Shown here: one piece after another, positions 8,210-15,948 of the stretch
Numbering within the stretch: position 1 is the stretch's first letter
How the letters are laid out: the number at the start of each line of letters is the position of its first letter
Source: Prolixibacteraceae bacterium
GTDB lineage: Bacteria; Bacteroidota; Bacteroidia; Bacteroidales; Prolixibacteraceae
Length of the DNA: 64,000 nucleotides
Assembly (NCBI GenBank): GCA_019459485.1
Contig: JAIBEZ010000028.1
Location: 62,001-126,000, forward strand
Reading direction: 5' to 3'
Notes under the pieces: generated by a model
What the model was told of the DNA's origin: nothing
Database searches by the model: none
What the model saw: only the letters and a program-made list of their open reading frames with translations
Position numbers and translations under genes: made by a program

Positions 8210-8416
8210 CTACCACCATCTCCTTCTGCGGGAGTATAATATGCCCAGTCCGAATCCAATCGCTAAACTAATCAAAATTTGCAACCATCTAAGATTTTCC
8301 AGACCCAATGATCCGTTTCCTTTCAACATTGAGCCACCACCCAGCGCTAAAAAAGCTACTATAACAACCAATACCACAACTGCATAAAGCAGGGTGTTGT
8401 TTGAAAATTTTCTCAT
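8210..8416 (-). CDS. Small two-helix membrane protein
   Basis: The 68-residue protein has two transmembrane segments (about 9-27 and 44-62) separated by a glycine-rich loop, and a basic tail ending RRRRWW. No domain family is recognised. It is a lone gene between two inverted copies of repeat family A, an unusual setting suggesting the block could have moved or inverted as a unit. No clear regulon promoter is seen; array A3 occupies the upstream spacer. Confidence 0.7.
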   Translation of the reverse strand: MRKFSNNTLLYAVVVLVVIVAFLALGGGSMLKGNGSLGLENLRWLQILISLAIGFGLGILYSRRRRWW

Positions 8417-8457
8417 ATTTTTTAGTTCGGATGTTTTGTTCAGTGATTTCTATTTTG

Positions 8458-8610
8458 TGATTGTCCGTTTGCATACCTATTCAGCATTTTGCGTCAGTCA
8501 GTTATGGTCATTCATTGTCATTCTGTTGTCATTTTCTGGCAGCCTAATGACTACCAAATGACAATTGAATGACTTTTTATGACGTTAGGTAAATTCAAGG
8601 ATACTCATTT
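8458..8610. repeat. Phased 11-bp array, family A copy 3 (inverted)
   Basis: Read on the minus strand the array runs ATTCAATTGTC, ATTTGGTAGTC, ATTAGGCTGCC, AGAAAATGACA, ACAGAATGACA, ATGAATGACCA, TAACTGACTGA, again in exact 11-bp steps, then the GGTATGCAAACGGACAATCA tail. It lies between Dps (ends 8614) and the small membrane gene (starts 8416), inverted relative to copy 2. Confidence 0.85.
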
Positions 8611-8613
8611 GTT

Positions 8614-9153
8614 TCATAACTGCTGGCTAGCCGCCTGATTGTAAACTACTCGCAGATGGTTGTCAGAAGTTAACTCAGGACTGGATAAAAACAGCCTGAT
8701 CTGATGGGCCGATTTCCGTTGTTTCTCCAATATTCCTGCTAAAAAAACGGCAGTTTCCATGCTTTTTAGTTTATCTGAAATTGGTGGTATTTCATGTTCA
8801 ATAGTGTCGATAATTGCTTCGTGATCTCTTAAAAGCGTACCGAGAATTTGCGCAGAATTGCCAAAGTTATGATTGTCTTCGCCCATTTGTGAAACACTCA
8901 GGAAATCTTTGAGCGATCCCAATGCAAAATGTCCGAGCGATCTGATTTGTTCCGCCAGATCATCAATGATTACGTCCAGTAAATTGTATTGGTGTTCCAG
9001 GAAAACATGCAGTTCAAAGTAGTTTGAACCATCAACATTCCAGTGTGCAGTTCTGGTTTTTGTATATAGCACATATTCATCAGCCAGCAGAAGATTGAGA
9101 AAAGTAACGACAACTTCGTTGTTTTGGTCTGGAATTTCGTTTACTGGTTTCAT
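8614..9153 (-). CDS. dps: Dps-family ferritin-like DNA/iron protection protein
   Basis: The 179-residue four-helix-bundle protein keeps the Dps inter-subunit ferroxidase residues: His37 (TAHWNV), His49, Asp64 and Glu68. Their spacing (12, 15, 4) is exactly that of the E. coli residues His51, His63, Asp78 and Glu82. Dps proteins form dodecamers that oxidise Fe(II) with peroxide and protect DNA in stationary phase and oxidative stress. Promoter site 3 lies directly upstream (9195-9263), leaving a leader of about 37 nt, so this is a single-gene member of the regulon. Confidence 0.94.
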   Translation of the reverse strand: MKPVNEIPDQNNEVVVTFLNLLLADEYVLYTKTRTAHWNVDGSNYFELHVFLEHQYNLLDVIIDDLAEQIRSLGHFALGSLKDFLSVSQMGEDNHNFGNSAQILGTLLRDHEAIIDTIEHEIPPISDKLKSMETAVFLAGILEKQRKSAHQIRLFLSSPELTSDNHLRVVYNQAASQQL

Positions 9154-9194
9154 AATTATTGATTTACATTTTGACTTTCAAGAATTTATCTGTA

Positions 9195-9263
9195 TAAATA
9201 TACAGCGATGCACCGACCCATTGCTTACACAATTTTTGGAAAAAATTACATAATTCACACATT
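9195..9263 (-). promoter_or_regulatory. Regulon promoter site 3 (dps)
   Basis: Minus strand: box 1 AATGTGTGAATTATGTAA, box 2 AAATTGTGTAAG, cores 21 bp apart, then -7 element TATATTTA (9195-9202) at the 30-nt offset. This is close to the consensus. It fits in the spacer between dps and the end of AraC 2 at 9270. Confidence 0.87.
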
Positions 9264-9269
9264 TGTGAA

Positions 9270-9773
9270 TCAGCCTGCACTGGTTTTTCGAAGTAGTCTG
9301 TAAAAAGCCGTAGATACACCGGTTTGCTTAATAAACTTGTTTTCTAATTGCGATACACTACGAAATTGTAATTTACGGGCAATCACAAACAGATCGGTTT
9401 CGTCGTAAAACAGTATTTCTTTAACGAGTTCAATTTTCTGGTTACTGATATATTTTTTAATTGAAATGCCCGTGATGCTTACAAAAAGTTTGTTCAGATA
9501 GGAATAGTCGCGGTTGAGTTTACTACTGATATAGTTTGAAGTTTTCTGATCCGGAAGTTTATCAGAAAGATAAATTAACTGATGAACAGCGGTTTTAATT
9601 TCTCCAATCAGCATATATAACTCATTATCTAACTGATCTGCAGGTGAAATTTGTATGTTATCATATGAAATTTTTTCTTCTGATTCTACTTTAAGAAATT
9701 CTGTAATTTCACCATTGTGTTCCTGATTATTTCGCCTGCTCATTTCGATTGTTATTTGGATCTCGTTTTTCAT
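9270..9773 (-). CDS. Short AraC-family regulator (AraC 2)
   Basis: The 167-residue protein ends in an AraC-type double HTH (about 75-165: LNRDYSYLNKLFVSITGISIKKYI ... SQLENKFIKQTGV is the recognisable core, in two pieces). Unlike AraC 1 and AraC 3, its N-terminal 50 residues show no ferredoxin-like domain. It begins 58 bp after the hybrid kinase gene and is probably co-transcribed with it from site 4. It is divergent from the other two AraC proteins and may recognise the same or another DNA box. Confidence 0.85.
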   Translation of the reverse strand: MKNEIQITIEMSRRNNQEHNGEITEFLKVESEEKISYDNIQISPADQLDNELYMLIGEIKTAVHQLIYLSDKLPDQKTSNYISSKLNRDYSYLNKLFVSITGISIKKYISNQKIELVKEILFYDETDLFVIARKLQFRSVSQLENKFIKQTGVSTAFYRLLRKTSAG

Positions 9774-9831
9774 TTTATAATAGAATATGGGTGAAATTAA
9801 TAGTTGAATGGATTAAATAACTCATCAAATA

Positions 9832-11526
9832 TCAAATACGAATCAAGGTTAGGTAATTGTTTAATACCTCCATGAGGAGGGTGCTGTCGATAGGTTTTGT
9901 AATATAATTATCAAAACCACCTTTAATGGCTCTTTTTCTGCTGTCGCTGTTTGCATAAGCCGTTTGAGCAATTACCGGAAGATCCGGTTCAATTTGTTTT
10001 ATAAGCTGCAATGCTTCATGCCCATCCATTTCAGGCATTTTAAGATCCATTAAAACCAATGAAATTTCAGGATGGTTTTTTACCAGTTCTACGGCTTGCT
10101 TTCCATCCCATGCATCAAGTGTATTTGCATTTGTATCTGAAAGCAGTTCTTTAATATAGGTGTGGTTATTTACTTCATCTTCAACAATTAGAATGGTTTT
10201 ATCTTCCCAATTATAGTTGTCTGTTTCATAAGGTTTTTCCACAGTACCAACTATTTCAGTTTCGTAGGGAATTGTAAATGCAAAATTTGAACCTATTCCA
10301 GATTTCGAATTTACGCCAATTGTTCCACCAAGCTTTTCAACCAATGCTTTTGCAATGGCCAATCCTAATCCATTGCCTTCATTTAAGTGACTGTTGGCTG
10401 CTTTCACCTGCCTGAAACGATTAAAAATAAGTGACAGGTTTTCAGGTGCTATGCCCATACCGGTATCACTAACATAAAATTCAATGAAATTTTCCTGAAT
10501 AGTATATCCAAAGCTGATTTTACCTTCTTTTGTAAATTTGATGGCATTGTTCAATAAATTACAGATCACCTGTCTGATTCTGTTCCCATCTGTTTTAACC
10601 TGAATAAGTTTATTGGGATGAGTAAGCTGGCAGATTAATTTTACTTTCTTTAAATCGACCAAATGAGTATAAGTAACGCATAATTCGTCCATTAACTTAT
10701 TGATGTTAACTAATTCAGATTCAATAGATAGCAGACCAGATTCTATTTTCGAAATGTCAATTATATCGTTTATAACTGATAAAAGCTGCTTGCTGCTGGT
10801 ATTGATAATATTGACGTACTTCTCAAGTTTATCTTTGGACAATTCTGGTTGTAAAAGAAATTCTGAAAATCCGATTATTGCGTTCATGGGTGTCCTGATT
10901 TCGTGGCTCATATTGGCCAGAAATGCAGATTTAAGCTGATCCGACTCTTCCGCCTTATTTTTTGCCAAAATCAAATCATTGTTGATCTGCTGAATTTGAT
11001 CAATTCTTTCCTTTAATTCAAAATCAGCTTTAACTCTTTGAGTAATATCTCTGATATTGCATTGAATTACTTTTATTTTGCCAACCGGATATACGTTGCA
11101 AATAAACTCTACATCTGTAATGTTTCCATTCCGTTTCTGAATGGGCATGTCTTCAAATCGGAGATAGCCAGTCGTTTGAAGCTCAATAAAGTCAAGTTCT
11201 GCTTCTTCCTTATTGCTGAAAAGTCCGATTTCCCAAAGTTTTTTTTGTAGTATTTCATCCAAGGGCAAATCAATCATTTTAACTATGTATGGATTTGCAT
11301 CAACTATATTGCCGGTTTCGAAATCCAGAATAAGAATTCCGTCTTTGGCCGATTCGAACAAACGGCGATACCGCATCTCCGATTCTATCAGCTTTTCATC
11401 AGGCAGTACATCTTCATTTTTGTCAATTGTACTTTGTGTCCTGAATTCTTCCGGAGAATTTTTCTTTGTTATGTCTGTTTTTGAAAGTAATTTTTTCATC
11501 CCACCAATTTTAATTTGTTGAAGCAC
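9832..11526 (-). CDS. Hybrid histidine kinase (PAS-HisKA-HATPase-REC)
   Basis: Domains in order: PAS (about 48-165), short coiled coil (165-195), HisKA with phospho-acceptor His208 (SHEIRTPMNA), HATPase (about 305-422, DTGMGIA and GNGLGLA), and a C-terminal receiver with Asp494 (VLMDLKMPEMDG). No transmembrane segment is seen, so the sensor is cytoplasmic. The start may be ATG 11526 or the internal ATG at 11499. Promoter site 4 is about 90-120 bp upstream. AraC 2 follows at 58 bp, so kinase and regulator are probably one operon. Confidence 0.93.
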   Translation of the reverse strand: MLQQIKIGGMKKLLSKTDITKKNSPEEFRTQSTIDKNEDVLPDEKLIESEMRYRRLFESAKDGILILDFETGNIVDANPYIVKMIDLPLDEILQKKLWEIGLFSNKEEAELDFIELQTTGYLRFEDMPIQKRNGNITDVEFICNVYPVGKIKVIQCNIRDITQRVKADFELKERIDQIQQINNDLILAKNKAEESDQLKSAFLANMSHEIRTPMNAIIGFSEFLLQPELSKDKLEKYVNIINTSSKQLLSVINDIIDISKIESGLLSIESELVNINKLMDELCVTYTHLVDLKKVKLICQLTHPNKLIQVKTDGNRIRQVICNLLNNAIKFTKEGKISFGYTIQENFIEFYVSDTGMGIAPENLSLIFNRFRQVKAANSHLNEGNGLGLAIAKALVEKLGGTIGVNSKSGIGSNFAFTIPYETEIVGTVEKPYETDNYNWEDKTILIVEDEVNNHTYIKELLSDTNANTLDAWDGKQAVELVKNHPEISLVLMDLKMPEMDGHEALQLIKQIEPDLPVIAQTAYANSDSRKRAIKGGFDNYITKPIDSTLLMEVLNNYLTLIRI

Positions 11527-11617
11527 TTCTAAGACTTTTCCAGTTCCAATTTTGTTATTCTAAGCGTACGTTCCCGCTTTTCAAACATTTCTTTCTCTCG
11601 CCTTAATAAGTTTTCAT

Positions 11618-11685
11618 CAAATTTATTGGTATGACATAGGAAAAAATTACAGAATTCATGTTCATATTTACATGATTCTCACATT
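11618..11685 (-). promoter_or_regulatory. Regulon promoter site 4 (hybrid kinase/AraC 2), weaker
   Basis: Minus strand: box 1 AATGTGAGAATCATGTAA, box 2 GAATTCTGTAAT, cores 21 bp apart. A -7 element TAAATTTG lies at 11618-11625, one base closer than in most sites (offset 29). The two mismatches are GTGAGAAT in box 1 and TTCTGTAA in box 2. Confidence 0.65.
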
Positions 11686-11943
11686 TTTGGAATTAAAAAC
11701 CGGAGGTGGTTCATCTATTCGGGTTGGGTCGTTAATTTCTGGTTCCTTTATACCCGGGGCAGGGATGGCGGGTTCCGGATTTATTTCCGGCTTCGAAGGA
11801 GGAGTCACTGGTTTGTCCGGACGCGGAATTCTCGGCCTTTTTGCCGGATTTTCTCTTTCCTTTCCAGTTAAAGGTTGTTTTGAATTCCTTTCAGATTGCT
11901 GTTTGCGTAGGTTGTTTTTGTCTTTGTTCATCTTTATTTGCAT
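11668..11943 (-). CDS. Small proline-rich basic/disordered protein
   Basis: The 91-residue product has no hydrophobic segment. It starts with a basic, Asn/Lys-rich region and continues with proline-rich repeats (PRIPRPDKPVTPPSKPEI, PAIPAPGIKEPEI), so it should be intrinsically disordered. No function is recognised. It has its own regulon promoter (11960-12028) ending about 17 bp before the ATG; Met5 (11931) is an alternative start. Its 3' end overlaps promoter site 4 of the kinase gene. Confidence 0.65.
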   Translation of the reverse strand: MQIKMNKDKNNLRKQQSERNSKQPLTGKERENPAKRPRIPRPDKPVTPPSKPEINPEPAIPAPGIKEPEINDPTRIDEPPPVFNSKNVRIM

Positions 11944-11959
11944 TTCGATTTGTGATTGA

Positions 11960-12028
11960 TAAAAGTGAGTCCTTTCACAGAGAAAAGTTTTATATAATTT
12001 CTGAAATAAGTTGTATCATTCACACATT
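11960..12028 (-). promoter_or_regulatory. Regulon promoter site 5 (proline-rich protein)
   Basis: Minus strand: box 1 AATGTGTGAATGATACAA, box 2 GAAATTATATAA (two mismatches to TTGTGTAA), cores 21 bp apart, -7 element CACTTTTA at 11960-11967 at the 30-nt offset. It sits directly behind the stop codon of the glycosidase at 12032. Confidence 0.7.
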
Positions 12029-12031
12029 CAA

Positions 12032-13231
12032 CTAAAAGTAATGGTTTGCTGTACTGTCAGTTTCAGACCCCTGCATTTCATCAAAGAACGGAGTCCTTTT
12101 TTCCTCTACACATTTTGCTGCATACAGATAGAGCGCTGCGCTCCAGGTTTGCCAGTCCTGACCCATTGGTTTACCATTCTGGGCTTTAATCCATTCATTA
12201 AATCCAAAGCTGATACCGGTGCTGGATATTTTAACAATTTTAGTAAGTGCTGCAAGTTTTTCCATGGCCAGCGTGTACCTTTTGGCAGCAACCAGTGCTG
12301 CAACATAAAATCCACAGATAAAGGGCCATATTCCACCGTTGTGGTAATCACCCGGCTTGTTGAATATTTCGTAACGAGGCAACCAGTCTGTATCCCCTGG
12401 TTTTATGTAGGGGAAAAAATTCGGAGGGAGATCGACAGCCAGCTCGCCCTTTTCTCTCATTAAATTGCACTCCTGCTCGATCCATGATACCATTTCATTG
12501 GCCCTTGTGGGTGAAGCCAATCCTGAGAGAATTGCAATTGAATTTCCCAGAAGATCAAAACTTTCGCTGCTGTAAATTTTATAGGCCCAGAAAGCATAAT
12601 AGGGTTTGTGTTTTACTACCAGACCTTCGGGTGCATGATGGTGTATCTGGTCGGCTGAAAAGGTAAAGCGTTTCATCTCTTTTTTGAATCTGTCCGCTCT
12701 GTCGTGTTTGCCTAAAATCCGGAGATAGCTGTAAGTCAAAGCATTTACGAACAGTCCGTATCCGGTAACCCACTGTTCATCGCGCCAGTCGCTGGTGGGT
12801 TGCTGAGCAACCAGGTACCGGTCCGACGGACTTTGATACTCCATCCAAACCAGCGCTTTTTCAACAGCTTCTTTAAGGAACTCAGGCTCCCGGGTAACTT
12901 TTCTGAAAATTCCGACACCCAGCAAAAATAAGGGTGTTGTGTCGCTTGCCCCACGATCTTCGTTGTTGTGTACCAATGAAGAGATGTGTCCGTGTTCAGT
13001 CTGATTCTTTGCAAGCGTTTCCAGTACTTTCCGAATGCTATCCAATAATTTTATGTTTCCTGAAACTGCAATTCCAAGAATAGAGAACATCAAATCACGG
13101 GTGTATGGTTCAGGATAACCCCAACCGGCGGTACGTGGCAAACCATGAAATGGCCCGCGAGAATTGTGAATCAATACCCCGACGGCCGCTTTTTTTGCCT
13201 CTTCAATCTCTTTCCAATTATCTGTATGCAT
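12032..13231 (-). CDS. (alpha/alpha)6-barrel glycosidase, GH100 invertase-like
   Basis: The 399-residue cytoplasmic protein resembles GH100 neutral invertases and related six-hairpin glycosidases. The YHNGGIWPFICGF segment near residue 310 corresponds to the YHNGGSWP motif of that family, and QDWQTWSAALYLYA near the C-terminus also fits. The TRDLMFSILGI region near residue 45 would form part of the active site. The substrate cannot be told from sequence: sucrose, or another glycan made by the neighbouring GT4. The GT4 gene lies 224 bp upstream on the same strand, separated by repeats. An older-style label would be amylo-alpha-1,6-glucosidase-like. Confidence 0.78.
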   Translation of the reverse strand: MHTDNWKEIEEAKKAAVGVLIHNSRGPFHGLPRTAGWGYPEPYTRDLMFSILGIAVSGNIKLLDSIRKVLETLAKNQTEHGHISSLVHNNEDRGASDTTPLFLLGVGIFRKVTREPEFLKEAVEKALVWMEYQSPSDRYLVAQQPTSDWRDEQWVTGYGLFVNALTYSYLRILGKHDRADRFKKEMKRFTFSADQIHHHAPEGLVVKHKPYYAFWAYKIYSSESFDLLGNSIAILSGLASPTRANEMVSWIEQECNLMREKGELAVDLPPNFFPYIKPGDTDWLPRYEIFNKPGDYHNGGIWPFICGFYVAALVAAKRYTLAMEKLAALTKIVKISSTGISFGFNEWIKAQNGKPMGQDWQTWSAALYLYAAKCVEEKRTPFFDEMQGSETDSTANHYF

Positions 13232-13249
13232 GGTGGTTTTGCTATTAGT

Positions 13250-13330
13250 TGATTATCCGTTTGCTTAGCTGCTTGGTATTCTGCGTCAGTCAGTTGTTGT
13301 AAATTGTTGTCATTGTTGTCGGTTGTTGTC
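13250..13330. repeat. Partial phased 11-bp array, family A copy 5
   Basis: On the minus strand the units read ACAACAACCGA, CAACAATGACA, ACAATTTACAA, CAACTGACTGA, CGCAGAATACC, then a diverged tail ending CGGATAATCAA. It keeps the 11-bp phase and the CAACTGACTGA signature but lacks the head half seen in other copies. It lies in the leader of the GH100-like gene. Confidence 0.65.
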
Positions 13331-13456
13331 CGGTCTTCCGACTTCGGTCTCCGGTCTTCCGACTTACCTTCGATATGCTCCCTTCGATACGCTTCGCTAC
13401 TCAGGGAGCGAGGCTCCGGTCTTCCGACTTCGGTCTCCGGTCTTCCAACTTCCGAC
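13329..13456. repeat. Low-complexity CGGTCTTCCGACTTCGG tract
   Basis: Multiple copies of CGGTCTTCCGACTT and CGGTCTCCGG surround a short palindromic piece (CTTCGATACGCTTCGCTACT, then CAGGGAGCGAGGC). The composition is unlike the surrounding genes and matches the tract at 4322-4380 in opposite orientation. Open frames through it are compositional, not genes. Confidence 0.75.
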
Positions 13457-14598
13457 TATTTTATCCCCAATTTATCCTGCATGATCTGCACAAAACGTTT
13501 TGCTACAACGCGGTAGTCAAAATTTTCAACCACCCGTTCTCTTCCGGCTTTTCCCATTTTATCGCGCAAGGCAGCGTCCGACATCAGAATCTTCAGGTAT
13601 TTGGCAATATCCTGAACATTTGCCCGGTAGTCAACCGTTCTGGGGATGTCAAATTTCACTTTGTGTTTGTCTTCAAAGCCGGATTCTACTCCAAGCATGA
13701 CTTCATTCACGACAATTTTCTGTGCAATTTCAGCCAGAAATGCGGTTTCACCCTGAATCAGCGTGTCCAGCATTCCCATGGCCTTGATGCTTATGACCGG
13801 TTTTCCGCAGGCACCGGCTTCAACCTGTGGCATTCCGAAACCTTCGAGACGGGATGGTGCGGCATAGATATCACAGGCTCCAAACAGGTAAGGCATAAAT
13901 GATCTGGAAATTGTATTGGTGGTATAAATTACATTCTTTTCGATGCCCAGATGTGTTGCCATTTCAAGGTCGAGCAGGTTTTGGGCTTTGGTTCGCGGTT
14001 GAGGCCAAACTTTACAGACATATTTCCATTTGGGTGCTTTCGAATCAATGATGGCAAGCGCCTGCATCACTTCCTGAGCACCTTTTGAGGCAGCGTCGCC
14101 TCCAACAGTGAGAATCATGAGTTGATCGGGCGAAATACCCAAGGCTTCGCGAACTGCCAGTATTTTCGGATCATCCTTGCTATACGGTTTAAATGAATCG
14201 GTATCGCAACCAACTGGCAATACCTCAATTTTATCGCCGTTAATTCCATCGCGCACATACATTTCCTTTACCCAATTCGACGTTACCAGGATAAGGGGGA
14301 GATCATTCAGAACTTCCTGATAATTGGCAATGTATCCATCGGCAACCAACCACGGAACGGCCTGCACTCCATATCGTTGCGGGTGAAGAATCAAATGGGG
14401 AGTGTAACCCCAATATCCTACACCTACAGCCACATCAGGTTTAAACCAACGGTAATACCATTCTTTTTCCTGTGCCGATTCGAAATGAACGGCATGTACA
14501 TCAACGCCCATTTCCTGAAGTCCCCTGTAAAGAAGGTCTCCCTGTGTTGCCAGTCCGCCCGGTGAAGGTGGATAATCGTACATAACCAATACTTTCAT
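13456..14598 (-). CDS. Glycosyltransferase family 4 (GT-B fold)
   Basis: The 380-residue protein has a GT-B Rossmann opening with the PPSPGGLATQGD loop and a C-terminal nucleotide-sugar site (MILTVGGDAASKGAQEVMQAL ... is the donor-domain start; SRLEGFGMPQVEAGACGKPVI is the E-x7-E-type region, given here only as landmarks of each domain). It should transfer a sugar from a nucleotide donor with retention of configuration. The partner glycosidase gene downstream suggests a small glycan-turnover unit. Acceptor and product are unknown. Confidence 0.85.
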   Translation of the reverse strand: MKVLVMYDYPPSPGGLATQGDLLYRGLQEMGVDVHAVHFESAQEKEWYYRWFKPDVAVGVGYWGYTPHLILHPQRYGVQAVPWLVADGYIANYQEVLNDLPLILVTSNWVKEMYVRDGINGDKIEVLPVGCDTDSFKPYSKDDPKILAVREALGISPDQLMILTVGGDAASKGAQEVMQALAIIDSKAPKWKYVCKVWPQPRTKAQNLLDLEMATHLGIEKNVIYTTNTISRSFMPYLFGACDIYAAPSRLEGFGMPQVEAGACGKPVISIKAMGMLDTLIQGETAFLAEIAQKIVVNEVMLGVESGFEDKHKVKFDIPRTVDYRANVQDIAKYLKILMSDAALRDKMGKAGRERVVENFDYRVVAKRFVQIMQDKLGIK

Positions 14599-14721
14599 CT
14601 GTTTATTTTTTTATTGTAGAGATAATTTAGTAATTATAATAGCTAATTATCTCATTATAAAGTTTATGCAAACTATTTTAATAGAATGATAGGTAGCGGA
14701 GGCTCGTGTTCTATTAATAAT

Positions 14722-14872
14722 GTAATAAGGTTAAATTCTTTTCGTTTCCCATTTCTACTAAGGTTGAGAACAAAAGATAAGGTTCTTTCTGTGTCCAAAA
14801 AACAGTATTGATTCAATCAATTAACCTTAGTACAAAAATACCACCCCAGATTTGACCTTATTACCTTATTTT
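14722..14872. repeat. AAGGTT nested palindrome, family B copy 1
   Basis: The 307-bp spacer 14599-14905 holds no gene. Within it, AATAAGGTTAAA, ATTTCTACTAAGGTTG and GATAAGGTT on the left are mirrored by AACCTTAGTA and GACCTTATTACCTTATT on the right, giving a nested dyad of about 150 bp. A second copy with the same word order lies at 22535-22725. It looks like a non-coding MITE-like repeat. The rest of the spacer is AT-rich with no further signal. Confidence 0.7.
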
Positions 14873-14905
14873 ATCAGAAGATTCCCTCGCTGCTTAGTTT
14901 AATTG

Positions 14906-15544
14906 TCAATGTTTTGTTACGTATGGATCGGATACTTTCCAGAATGCCTCGGCCATGGGTGTTGTTTCAGCTTCCCAGCTATCAGCTTTAAAACCATAGG
15001 TTTCAGTAATTATCCGGTATTTTTTCAGCCAGATATCTTTCGGAAGTGTATTGAATACAGTGGCAGTTTCAACTGGTTTAGGGAAATATTTCTTATTTCC
15101 GTCTTCGTATGCAAAAGTCCAAAGTTCGCTTGCAGAAATTTTGCCGGTTTGCCAAAGCTTAATAACTGCCTTGCCGGTTTCTTCATGCCTGACGTGTTTG
15201 GTATATTCTCCATGCGGATGATGGGTAATTATCAGATCGTAATGCACCGGAGGCAACAGGTTTTGTATTAAACCGGCAACCTCGTCCTCGTCCAGCGGCA
15301 ATTGCTCCGGACCATCATCGAGATCGCCCATTATTCCCTCAGCATTCAACGCTTTTAACGACTGAACAAACTTTGGGGCACGATCGGTGTCGTTACCCCG
15401 GCACAGGCAGACAATAAAGCACTTCCATGTTGGATGGCTCAGTATTGTTCCACCGGCCCACAGGATTTCGTCATCGGGGTGGGCAATTATTAATGCAACT
15501 GATTTTGGATTTTCCGGCTCGATTCCGGCAACTGCTTTAAACAT
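14906..15544 (-). CDS. PIG-L family deacetylase (LmbE-like)
   Basis: The 212-residue protein has the zinc-binding AHPDDE motif at about residues 20-25 (VALIIAHPDDEILWAGG) and a second histidine cluster ITHHPHGEY typical of LmbE/PIG-L deacetylases, which remove an acetyl group from N-acetylglucosaminyl conjugates. It follows the eRF1-like gene with no gap and is the last gene of a three-gene unit with the radical SAM gene. The substrate is unknown; a GlcNAc-bearing small molecule or lipid is possible. Confidence 0.88.
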   Translation of the reverse strand: MFKAVAGIEPENPKSVALIIAHPDDEILWAGGTILSHPTWKCFIVCLCRGNDTDRAPKFVQSLKALNAEGIMGDLDDGPEQLPLDEDEVAGLIQNLLPPVHYDLIITHHPHGEYTKHVRHEETGKAVIKLWQTGKISASELWTFAYEDGNKKYFPKPVETATVFNTLPKDIWLKKYRIITETYGFKADSWEAETTPMAEAFWKVSDPYVTKH

Positions 15545-15928
15545 CTATCCGTTGATATCAAAATGATCTTTGACAAAAGCCTGCTGTTGGTTTTCTGTCA
15601 TGTTATCGGCAGGTTTTATTTCAATTTTCACCTCATCAAAATGGCGATCATCTTTTAAAATGTTATTCAATTCATCTTTTGCATGGGTTGGGCCAAAAAG
15701 AAGTACTTCATCATAATCCTTGATAACCTCGCTAATTCTCTTGTAAAAATCAGAGAGTTCATTCTGATCTTTGTTTTGAATCATGGTTTCATCACTAGGA
15801 TTTAGCGGTTCATCCTGTTCGCCAACCTGTGCTTCAAACTCAGTTGTTTCGGTTTTGTCATCTGTAAATTCAATTAAATTGGCGGTCGAATGGTCCATCC
15901 AAATGCCTAAACGTTTCGTTGTTTTCAT
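15545..15928 (-). CDS. eRF1 domain-3-like protein (translational-machinery/BaeRF-like)
   Basis: The 127-residue protein begins LGIWMDHSTANLIEF and has a central DEVLLFGPTHAKDELNNIL segment. This matches the layout of small bacterial proteins related to domain 3 of archaeo-eukaryotic release factor eRF1 (beta strand, helix, then GPxxAKxEL). Those proteins have been suggested to act at ribosomes or RNA, without firm proof. It sits between the radical SAM and PIG-L genes in one operon (20 bp and 0 bp gaps). An acidic region (about 20-55) separates the two recognisable parts. Confidence 0.65.
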   Translation of the reverse strand: MKTTKRLGIWMDHSTANLIEFTDDKTETTEFEAQVGEQDEPLNPSDETMIQNKDQNELSDFYKRISEVIKDYDEVLLFGPTHAKDELNNILKDDRHFDEVKIEIKPADNMTENQQQAFVKDHFDING

Positions 15929-15948
15929 CTTTACTTGTTTGTTTATTT

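Noticed and set aside
13304-13902. Plus-strand frames through the low-complexity tract into the GT4 gene
   Set aside because: They are driven by tract composition and antisense to a clear glycosyltransferase.
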